DNA of 13,049 nt, from the NCBI GenBank assembly GCA_900549895.1, contig URQG01000028.1, positions 1 to 13,049 of the forward strand. Direction: 5' to 3'. Source of the stretch: an uncultured Lachnobacterium sp. Its GTDB lineage: Bacteria > Bacillota > Clostridia > Lachnospirales > Lachnospiraceae. The notes below the pieces were generated by a model. The model was not told the DNA's origin. It did not search any database and saw only the letters and a program-made list of their open reading frames with translations. Positions 1 through 7,600 of this stretch are shown one piece after another. Positions within the stretch are counted from its first letter, which is position 1, and the number at the start of each line of letters is the position of its first letter. The position numbers were made by a program, and so were the translations under genes.

Positions 1-149
1 CCGTAACTCTGAAAAAACATCCGGTCATTGAAATCATTCCAAATCCGTCAATTTTCAATGAACTACTGCTAATTTTCTATTGTAAATCTATCATCCGGTA
101 TCGTCCGTTTTAAAATCAATCTGATCACGGCAAACCCGAATTTGCAAAC
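1..149. other. Intergenic stretch downstream of hflX
   Basis: This AT-rich stretch follows the hflX stop codon. I see no convincing gene. A short inverted repeat (GCAAA/TTTGC, 130-145, 6-base loop) lies just past the stop but has no adjacent U-run on the minus strand, so it is a poor intrinsic terminator. A minus-strand ATG at 37-35 opens a frame that stays open to the window edge, but only 12 codons are visible and the ribosome site is weak, so it is not called. Confidence 0.4.
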
Positions 150-1394
150 TTACAATTTCCCGTACACTTCCATCGGTACATATGCTTTGATTGCAATACC
201 TTCCGGCACATACTCTTCGGAAACCAATTCCCCCTTTTCGCGGACAAGTTGAATCATTCCTGCCTGCGCATACGGGACCACGCGTTCCACATAGACCTTG
301 TCCTCACGGAGCATTTCCTGCAGCAATTCCTTGATCTCATTAAGACCTTCATTGCGTGCTGCAGAGATCATAAGAATATGATCCGCGCGGAAATCCTGCA
401 GAGGTTCGTCATCTGTGCGCTGATCCATCTTATTGAAAAGAGTGACGATCTTCTTATTTCTGACACCGAGGCGATCCAATGTCTCATAGACAATGTGCAT
501 CTGCTTGTCCATCTGTGGATTGGATGCATCCACTACATGAAAAATGTAATCCGCATACTTTGCTTCTTCCAGTGTACTCTTAAATGCCTCAATCAGATGA
601 TGAGGCAGCTTACGGATAAAACCGACCGTATCGGTCAGAAGTATCTGCTGGTGCCCATCAAGTTCAAGTACTCTTGTTGTCGGGTCAAGTGTGGCAAAAA
701 GCTTATCCTCCTCAAGTACTTCCGCATCGGTCAGATGATTTAAGAGTGTTGACTTACCGGCATTCGTATATCCGACAATTGCAACAACCGGAACATCATT
801 CTTCTCACGCTTCGCACGTGTAATGTCACGGTGCTTGACAACTTCTTTTAATTCACGATTCAATTGTGCAATGCGATCATTGATCAGACGGCGATCCATT
901 TCCAGTTTTTTCTCACCCGGACCTCTTGTTCCGATTCCGCCTCCAAGTCGTGACATGGATTTACCGAGTCCGCTCAGACGACTGAGCCGGTACTTAAGCT
1001 GAGCCAGCTCCACCTGTATCTTACCTTCGCTTGTAGTCGCACGCGCCGCAAAGATATCTAAGATGATCAAAGTCCGATCCATCACTTTTGTTGCAAGTAT
1101 CGATTCAAGGTTTTTCATCTGTGCAGGAGATAATTCATCGTCGCACACGATTCCCGTTGCTCCGGTCGCAGCAAGAAGCTGAGCAATCTCATCCACCTTA
1201 CCGGTTCCCACGTAAGTTCCCGGATGAATACTTTCACGCTTTTGGATCAGAGTCCCGACAACGACTGCTCCGGCCGTCTTAACCAGTTCCGCAAGCTCTG
1301 CAAGAGAATCTTCCGCATCGTCCCCTTCCTGCTCACTGACTCCGATCAGAATTACCTTTTCTTCCATTTGTTCGTTTTCATAGGTTTGTGCCAT
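150..1394 (-). CDS. hflX: GTPase HflX
   Basis: This is an HflX-family translational GTPase of 414 residues, a normal family length. HflX proteins bind the 50S subunit and split stalled or stress-damaged ribosomes; the role here is assigned by family. Visible landmarks are an N-terminal HflX domain with the YVGTGKVDEI motif (61-70), a basic glycine-rich linker LGGGIGTRGPGEKKLEMDRR (150-169), the P-loop GYTNAGKST (208-216), switch I DPTTR (237-241), switch II DTVGF (255-259) and the G4 motif NKMD (321-324). The first ATG is preferred because GGAG lies 8 bases before it, while Met10 has no ribosome site. Its start shares one base with the stop of the upstream TPR lipoprotein gene (TAATG), implying translational coupling. 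No clear terminator follows. Confidence 0.96.
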   Translation of the reverse strand: MAQTYENEQMEEKVILIGVSEQEGDDAEDSLAELAELVKTAGAVVVGTLIQKRESIHPGTYVGTGKVDEIAQLLAATGATGIVCDDELSPAQMKNLESILATKVMDRTLIILDIFAARATTSEGKIQVELAQLKYRLSRLSGLGKSMSRLGGGIGTRGPGEKKLEMDRRLINDRIAQLNRELKEVVKHRDITRAKREKNDVPVVAIVGYTNAGKSTLLNHLTDAEVLEEDKLFATLDPTTRVLELDGHQQILLTDTVGFIRKLPHHLIEAFKSTLEEAKYADYIFHVVDASNPQMDKQMHIVYETLDRLGVRNKKIVTLFNKMDQRTDDEPLQDFRADHILMISAARNEGLNEIKELLQEMLREDKVYVERVVPYAQAGMIQLVREKGELVSEEYVPEGIAIKAYVPMEVYGKL

Positions 1395-2347
1395 TATCTC
1401 GTCTCCAAAAATGTACTTTCCTTCTGTGCATCTTCATCCGATGGATACTGTTCCAGATAATCCGCAAGCATCGTCTTCGCCGATGCAAAATCGCCACTGT
1501 ACTCATACGCTGAAATTGCGCTCTTCATCAGATTCTGCTTGTTCGGGACCTTCTCTAAGGCAAGTCCTGCATTAAAGTAAGTTAAGGCCTCCGTGTAATT
1601 GCCCTCTCCCATCTCTTCCGCACCAAGATCATATAATTCATAAGAAGTTGCTACACCGCTGTCCAGATATTCTTTCACACATTTATCCGCTTTATCGGTC
1701 TCTCCGTTCGCCTTATACGTCTGCGCGAGATAATAAGAAGCCTGTGCAAGGCCATCCTTTTTTGCCTTCTCAAGATCTGTCTGTGCCGTCTTATAGTCAC
1801 CAAGGAAATAACTGATACGCCCCTTATATAGCATATCTTCAGCCTTGCTTCCTTTGATTTCAAGCGCGGCATTCAAATATTTTTGTCCATCCTGTCCCAA
1901 ACCATGCTGCTTCATGGATTGATAAATGCCAATGTAGATTTCATAATCCTTCTTATCTTCTTTGACCGCACTCTCATAATCGGCGAGCGCCTTTTCCTGG
2001 TCTCCCATATCAAAATACAGATTGCCTCTTAGATAGTATGCCCGTCCGTCCTTGTTATAATCAATGATTGCATTATATGTCTCCAAAGCATCCTTCGTCG
2101 CACCGTTTAGCGCCTGTGCCTCTGCTTTATAAAAGCAGATATCGATCTCCTTCTCACCGACTTTCCCCAAAGACTGGTCCAATGCATTCTGAAACGCCTG
2201 AATTGCCTCATCGTACTTACCGATTTCGAGACAATTAATTCCGTACTGACGGTATGCATCCTGTTCCTTTGTATCCTTTGATCCGCATGCTGCAAGAGAC
2301 AGTGCAAGCACTGCTGCGAGCATCAGTGAAATTATACGCTTTCTCAT
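1394..2347 (-). CDS. TPR-repeat lipoprotein
   Basis: This 317-residue protein starts with a lipoprotein signal peptide: basic MRKR, a hydrophobic core, then lipobox LAAC with Cys21 as the predicted lipidated residue. The rest is built of about eight tetratricopeptide-like helical hairpins, approximately at residues 31-57, 69-96, 102-131, 136-163, 170-196, 203-229, 236-264 and 271-302. The clearest carry the GKYDEAIQAFQNAL, GDQEKALADYESAV and GNYTEALTYFNAGL signatures. TPR arrays are protein-interaction scaffolds, so it probably sits on the outer face of the membrane binding an unknown partner; no catalytic domain is present. It is upstream of hflX with a one-base TAATG overlap, so the two are probably co-expressed. 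It is separated from the cyclase gene by a terminator. The partner and pathway are unknown. Confidence 0.85.
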   Translation of the reverse strand: MRKRIISLMLAAVLALSLAACGSKDTKEQDAYRQYGINCLEIGKYDEAIQAFQNALDQSLGKVGEKEIDICFYKAEAQALNGATKDALETYNAIIDYNKDGRAYYLRGNLYFDMGDQEKALADYESAVKEDKKDYEIYIGIYQSMKQHGLGQDGQKYLNAALEIKGSKAEDMLYKGRISYFLGDYKTAQTDLEKAKKDGLAQASYYLAQTYKANGETDKADKCVKEYLDSGVATSYELYDLGAEEMGEGNYTEALTYFNAGLALEKVPNKQNLMKSAISAYEYSGDFASAKTMLADYLEQYPSDEDAQKESTFLETR

Positions 2348-2371
2348 TTTTCTACTCTCTTTCCGGAAACA

Positions 2372-2407
2372 TCAGCCCATTTTAAGACGCCTTCAGCAAA
2401 GGGCTGA
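2372..2407 (-). promoter_or_regulatory. Overlapping inverted repeats in the TPR gene leader
   Basis: TCAGCCC (2372-2378) is a perfect inverted complement of GGGCTGA (2401-2407). The inner TCAGC (2393-2397) can instead pair with GCTGA (2403-2407), so the two hairpins exclude each other. They lie in the leader about 25-60 bases before the TPR lipoprotein start. This might be a fold-switching leader, but the stems are short and nothing shows it is transcribed as a leader. No convincing -35/-10 pair was found; an AT-rich TATGATAAGAT at about 2426-2436 is the only -10-like candidate. Confidence 0.25.
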
Positions 2408-2443
2408 CACATTTACTGTATCCCTATCTTATCATATTAATAC

Positions 2444-2476
2444 GAAAAAAACATCCCCCGAAAAATCGGGAGATGT
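2444..2476 (-). terminator. Intrinsic terminator of the cyclase gene
   Basis: An 11-pair stem with one mismatch (ACATCCCCCGA at 2451-2461 against TCGGGAGATGT at 2466-2476) closes an AAAA loop. Read on the minus strand it is followed directly by seven T residues (complement of 2445-2451). It lies about 55 bases past the stop of the GGDEF gene and before the TPR lipoprotein, so it separates these two units. Confidence 0.85.
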
Positions 2477-2530
2477 TACCTTATTTCACAGATTTATCGA
2501 TACCAGTCTTTCAATACTGTACACATTAAA

Positions 2531-4429
2531 TTACTGACGCTCCACCCTGCGTGCCTTCTTGTGCGCATACATTTTTTCGTCAGCCTCATTGAGATAATCA
2601 TTAAAAGGTTTGGCAAAATCAGAAACCACAATATAGCCGATACTCGCTTCGATTGGGAATTCCACATTATATCCCTGTGCGATCTGCTGCAGTTTCTTTG
2701 GGAACGCTTCATATAACTGCTCCGCTTTATCATCATTAAAATTCGGCAAAATCGTCACAAACTCATCCCCTCCGTAACGCATCGCAACTGCATCCGAAGG
2801 ACAACTTTCACGGATTGCATCCGCAATTCCTTTAATTGCGATATTACCCATATCATGTCCGAATTCATCATTGATATATTTCAAATGATCCGCATCAATA
2901 AACATAATCGTAACCGGCGTATTTTCTGCTTTACACTTTTCAAACAAAGGCTCCGCCAGTTCATTATACGCCATACGGTTATACAATCCCGTCAAAGAAT
3001 CCAAGATATATAATTTAGACAATTTATTGTTCGCACGACGGAGTACAATCTTGCCATGCAGATATTCCAAAGCCTCCGAAAACGTACTCAGAGAGTCAAA
3101 GACAAACTGGTTATCCAGCATATAATCGCAATTGCCAAGTACCAGATACCCGACCTCACGCTCACGGAAATGAATCGGCAGAAACAGATGGAATCCGTTC
3201 GTTTTCTTATCCCACATTGCCGGAACCAGTTCCTTTGCATTCTTCTTGATGTCTCCGGAAAAAACACCATCTTTATGTGCAAAAAGTAACATCATATCAT
3301 CCGGATATCCTTCTGCAATATAATTTTCCTCTTTGTCCTGCACCACATCAATCTTCTGCGCTTCCACAAGATCGGTATTCATATAGACATACATTTCTTC
3401 ACAACGAAGACCGGAAAGACATTTGGCAAGACACTGCGCCATCTGCTCATAACTTGAGCACTCCAACAATCCTCTCTTCAATTCCATCAGTTCATTGTGT
3501 AGATCGGACTCCCACACTTCCTGGAAAATATGGTTGACCACATACTGGCTACGCTTCTTCGGATGCTTGGATTTGCAGCCACAGCTTGCCTGATACACAG
3601 CATGTGAAGGTGCGTAATAACTCTCTACAACATTTTCTCCCTGCCATATATGATCCAACAGTTCCATTGCCGCATACGCAACATCCTCCCGGATATACGA
3701 CACCGTTGTAATCCTCGGTTTATAATAAGAAGCTTTATCAAAATCATCAAATCCGGTAACCAGGAAATCGTCCGGCACATGAAAGCCTAATTCCTCAGCT
3801 CTATGGCACACTCCCACCGCAATGTTATCATTCGCGCAGACAAACGCGTCAACTTTCTGTCCCATCTCCTGAAATTGATCAAATGCCCATGCCCCTGTCA
3901 TCACTTCATAATCCCTGTGCAAAATGCGATCCGGCTCAACAAGAATCCCATGTTTTTGCAGGACATCCGTATACGCCTGCAGGCGATCATGATTCTCGCT
4001 GACATACTGCGGTCCTCCGATGTAATTAATCTTTCGGCATCCATGCGCATCAACCAGATGCTCGACAAGTTCTTTCATCGCCGAATAATTATCCACTCCG
4101 GCATGGTACAACCCCGGAACTTTCTCGAGAAGCGACACCGCCGGAACACCGGACTTTTTAATCGTTTCAATGATTCGATTGGAATTCTTTCGTTTGGTAA
4201 CATTCGTAATCTCCAGAATAATACCGTCAATCTCACTGAAATCCGGCAGCGAAAAAATGTTATATTCTCCGTCATTATACTTCTCGTCTTTGCTGAAATT
4301 GCCGAACGAATTAAACATATATACTTCAGCGTCAAGATGATGTTCACTTATGTATCTGCGACATCCACAGATCCAGTCATAATTGATAAATCTTCGCCAT
4401 CCGTCGGCAACAATTGCTATCTTCCTCAT
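2531..4429 (-). CDS. LacI-type sugar sensor fused to GGDEF diguanylate cyclase
   Basis: This 632-residue protein joins three parts. Residues 1-290 match the effector-binding half of LacI/periplasmic-binding-protein-like regulators (NHDRLQAYTDVLQKHGI, CANDNIAVGV, VTGFDDFDKASYYKPRITTV), but the helix-turn-helix that normally precedes it is absent. Residues 300-460 look like a GAF-type regulatory region. Residues 470-625 are a GGDEF domain with DSLTGLYNR (477-485), FIDADHLKYINDEFGHD (510-526, metal-binding Asp512) and RYGGDEF (551-557), so it should make cyclic-di-GMP from GTP. There is no signal peptide or membrane segment, so it should act in the cytoplasm on an imported sugar. The start is the ATG at 4429, where AGAGGTG stands 3-5 bases upstream; an in-frame ATG at 4480 has AAGGAG abutting it and no proper spacing. 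It lies just downstream of the glucanase, with its own promoter and terminator. The ligand is unknown; a beta-glucan oligosaccharide is inferred from context. Confidence 0.9.
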   Translation of the reverse strand: MRKIAIVADGWRRFINYDWICGCRRYISEHHLDAEVYMFNSFGNFSKDEKYNDGEYNIFSLPDFSEIDGIILEITNVTKRKNSNRIIETIKKSGVPAVSLLEKVPGLYHAGVDNYSAMKELVEHLVDAHGCRKINYIGGPQYVSENHDRLQAYTDVLQKHGILVEPDRILHRDYEVMTGAWAFDQFQEMGQKVDAFVCANDNIAVGVCHRAEELGFHVPDDFLVTGFDDFDKASYYKPRITTVSYIREDVAYAAMELLDHIWQGENVVESYYAPSHAVYQASCGCKSKHPKKRSQYVVNHIFQEVWESDLHNELMELKRGLLECSSYEQMAQCLAKCLSGLRCEEMYVYMNTDLVEAQKIDVVQDKEENYIAEGYPDDMMLLFAHKDGVFSGDIKKNAKELVPAMWDKKTNGFHLFLPIHFREREVGYLVLGNCDYMLDNQFVFDSLSTFSEALEYLHGKIVLRRANNKLSKLYILDSLTGLYNRMAYNELAEPLFEKCKAENTPVTIMFIDADHLKYINDEFGHDMGNIAIKGIADAIRESCPSDAVAMRYGGDEFVTILPNFNDDKAEQLYEAFPKKLQQIAQGYNVEFPIEASIGYIVVSDFAKPFNDYLNEADEKMYAHKKARRVERQ

Positions 4430-4432
4430 ATA

Positions 4433-4438
4433 CACCTC
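4433..4438 (-). promoter_or_regulatory. Ribosome binding site deciding the cyclase start
   Basis: AGAGGTG lies immediately upstream of the ATG at 4429 with suitable spacing. It favours this start over the in-frame ATG 17 codons earlier (4480), whose AAGGAG directly touches the start codon. Confidence 0.7.
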
Positions 4439-4446
4439 TATATCTA

Positions 4447-4470
4447 CAAAGTATATCCCTTCATACTTTG
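4447..4470 (-). promoter_or_regulatory. Perfect 8-bp inverted repeat in the cyclase leader
   Basis: CAAAGTAT (4447-4454) and ATACTTTG (4463-4470) form a perfect inverted repeat around an 8-base spacer. It lies between the putative -10 box and the ribosome site of the sensor-cyclase gene, ending 17 bases before the start codon. It could be an operator blocking transcription or an RNA hairpin tuning translation. The function is inferred from position alone. Confidence 0.45.
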
Positions 4471-4492
4471 CTTTCGTCATCTCCTTGTTTTC

Positions 4493-4498
4493 ATTATA
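4493..4498 (-). promoter_or_regulatory. Putative -10 box of the cyclase gene
   Basis: A consensus TATAAT on the minus strand lies 64-69 bases before the cyclase start and just past the upstream terminator. A good -35 is not evident; GTGCAA at 17 bases spacing is the nearest. The predicted transcript start near 4486 gives a leader of about 57 bases that contains the inverted repeat at 4447-4470. Confidence 0.5.
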
Positions 4499-4523
4499 AC
4501 CTCTCTACACAATATTTGCACGC

Positions 4524-4560
4524 AAAAAAAGTGCTGCCGCACAATTTCTTGTGTAGCAGC
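4524..4560 (-). terminator. Intrinsic terminator of the glucanase gene
   Basis: GCTGC (4533-4537) and CACAA (4540-4544) pair with TTGTG (4549-4553) and GCAGC (4556-4560), with a mismatch and a G-T pair between, around a loop that reads GAAA on the minus strand. The stem is followed on that strand by AC and then seven T residues (complement of 4524-4530). It lies about 60 bases beyond the GH16 stop and ends that transcription unit before the cyclase. Confidence 0.88.
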
Positions 4561-4621
4561 TACTCCCTTCAGACAAATAAAAACTGATTTTTCAATTTAA
4601 TTTTGCCCACCAAAAAACAGA

Positions 4622-7600
4622 CTAGTTTGCTGTCTCAGCAACCTTCACTAACTTTACATTAGAAAAGGTAATCGTATGCTGATCACTAATATTCTGTGCT
4701 CCCATTCCTGCGCAGAACAATGCTTTTGCATCCGTATCATCTTCCATTACAAACTCAATAGAAATGGAATTATTACCAACAGTCAATTCTTGCTCTACCT
4801 TTTTATATTCTGTCCAAGTTCCACCATCCTGCTGAAACTTAAAGATAATATTTCTGTCAATTGTTGAGTTCACATCCATGGTAAGTTGATACTTACATCC
4901 TTTTTCAAGCTGAATTCCAGACTGTTTAAATTGTGGTTGATAATCTTCTTTTCCAATCTTCGAAAGTACAAACGTAGCTTTTCCATCTTTGATTTCAGAA
5001 GTTCCGTTTACATTCTCTGAGTCAATCCAGATGTCCCAATCATTTGCATCCGTCAAATCTGCACCTTTGAAAAGATTGGTATTAAGTGGTTTCGGATCAA
5101 CGGCAGCTTCATTCTTATCAATCATGCTAAAGTCTGACAGCGTGATAACCGAAGCAGGTGTATCAACATCCGCAATTTTTCCCATAGAAACCTGTAGATA
5201 TGCATTGTCAACGTTCTTTGAAACCTTAACATCAAATTCGACATTCTTTTCTACTCCGGCTTCAAGCGCTGCATCACTACCGCCATCCCATTTTGTTTCA
5301 TTATTTGCATCATGCATGACGCAGCCTTTGATGGTTCTTGCAGCTGTCGATTTCGCCTTAAACGAAACATGGTAGGTATGTCCTGCTTGTAATGAAAGTC
5401 CTTCCTGCTTCAACTGCACATTCCAATCAGCCTCTCCAACATTTTTGATATCAAATGTAATTGCATTACCGGAAACCGTATTTGTTGCATTTGCTCCAGA
5501 ATCTTCGTGTACATATGCACTCCAGCCATCGATTCCTTTCGAAAAATCCGCATTTTGCAGCAGATTCGTTGATGTCACTTTCGGTGCCTCAATCTTCTCC
5601 AGTACAATATCATCAATACAGATACGATGCTGATCCTTTATCTTTTTTCCGTCAACAGCACCCATCGCAATATTAAAGATTGTGCCATCATCAGAAGCCT
5701 CTTTCATCTGAAATTCTTTGCTGAATGTCTGGTAATCTTTCGTCAGACTTACGGTTTCCTGACAATACGGTGTCCAATCCTGTTCACCCTTTGCATCCGT
5801 ATGTTTACTTCCATCTCTCTGTAATGCATAAGAGACTTTTCGGTCGATCGAAGATTTCATCTTCATGGACAGACGATACCACTGTCCCTCCTCAAGATTT
5901 ACGCCGGTCTGTTTCAGCTGGATATGCCAATCCGCATCACCGGTATCCTTGATTGTAAAATCTGCTGCATTTTCCTCCTGCTGGGAATCCACAACATAGG
6001 TCACATTGGAAGGTGTAGAGCAGTATACCTCGAATCCTGAGAATCCCGCATTAAAGCTTCCGTTTTTGATCAATGCATCCTCATCGATGCGGACATCATC
6101 CAGATATACGGTTGTACCAAGTCCCAGATCAAAGGAAATATTCTTATTCTGTAAATCTGTAGCAGTCTTAATCTTAACGCTGTAATTTTTCTTTTCTGTT
6201 GTAAGAGCAAAGGTATATGTCTCGCCGGCAACCGTAACCGTCATGGTTTTTGCTTCATCTGCCTGTGCCGTAAAGCTGAGTTCATAATCCGAACCTGCCC
6301 CTAACGCAAGACCACTCTGTCCGACAAGTACAACTCCGGCTGCTGTTCCCACATTGCTTGTTACTTTCAGACGGCGGCCGTCCTCTAAGCCGGTGACCGC
6401 TACCTCTGCATCAGCATCATTGGTAATCTCCCAATATCCTAATCTTCCGGTTCCTTCCTGGAATGAACCGTTGTAGACGTAGTTGCCATCCGCAAGCGCC
6501 TTCTTTGTCGTATCCTCCTCAATTTCCTCATATCCATTATCCACAATACGGACATTGGAAATATAGACGGTTGCTGTTGAAGCGGTGTTACCCAGATTAA
6601 ATTCAAGACGTCCATTGGCATCACTGTCACTTGTCATCTGGAATTCAAGGGTATGGGTTTTCTTCTCTGTTCCTAACTCTACTGTTGTATCTTTCAGGTA
6701 ACGTGTGAAGTTGTGATCCGGACCGGAGATATCGGCGATCATCGTGCGTGCTGCATCCGCATACGCATCAAACGTTACTTTATACTTACCGCCTTTCTTC
6801 AACGGAACATTCGGCTGTACCAGCTGGATACTGTAAACCGCTTTTCCTGCATCTGTGGTAGAAATTACAATCTGCTTATCTTTAATCTCTGCGGATCCTT
6901 CTCCATCCTGCGTAGTAAGGAACTTCCAGTTTACATCATCGGTCAGATCCTCTGCAACGGAGAAATCACCATTGTTGATATAGTTTCCGGATCCATCCGG
7001 CTCTCTTAAAACCACATTTTTGATTGGTTTTGTTACATTCTCATCGTAGCTGTCTTTCTGATATACCTTGACATAATCGATCGCAAACTGCTGATCGTCA
7101 TACGTTGTGGAGTCATCCGGATATCCGACCCAGCTTCCGCCGACCGCAAGGTTTAAAATCATGTAGAAAGGCTGATCAAACGGAGCCGGATAGGCAACCG
7201 TGCCCTGTCCACTTTTGGAAGAGAACCAGTCAGATTCTTCATGATACTTGATACCATCAACATACCATGTAATTTTGCCAGGCTCCCAGTCTACCGCATA
7301 GGTATGGTAGCTGTCCGCAAAGTTATTTGCAACGGATACAGAGTAAGTTCCCTGGCTTTGGTCATGAGGCTCACCGTAATGGATCGTTCCGTACGCCTTA
7401 TTGGTTTCCTGTCCCATTACCTCCATGATGTCGATCTCACCGCATTTTGGCCACTGTCCGTACAAATTCTCATCAGTAGGCATCATCCAGAATGCCGGTA
7501 AGTATCCCTTTCCGGTCGGTACCTTTGCGCGGCACTCAAAATATCCGTACTTGAAATCATGCTTACCCTGTGTATTTATACGACCGGATGTATAGGACGC

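Noticed and set aside
1..37. Possible gene starting at the minus-strand ATG at 37-35 and leaving the window
   Set aside because: Only 12 codons are visible and the ribosome site is weak.
4430..4480. Longer N-terminus of the cyclase starting at the ATG at 4480
   Set aside because: AAGGAG directly abuts this ATG, while the ATG at 4429 has a well-spaced AGAGGTG and begins with MRKIAIVADG, the natural first strand of the binding-protein fold. Kept only as a possible alternative form.
3803..4600. Long plus-strand open frame (265 codons) opposite the sensor-cyclase gene
   Set aside because: It lies antisense to a clear LacI-GGDEF coding region and runs across that gene's promoter and the glucanase terminator. 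Its translation is Ile/Arg/His-rich with no recognisable domain.
6439..7009. Small open frames on either strand within the glucanase gene
   Set aside because: They are shadows of the GH16/CBM coding sequence, without ribosome sites or domain signatures.
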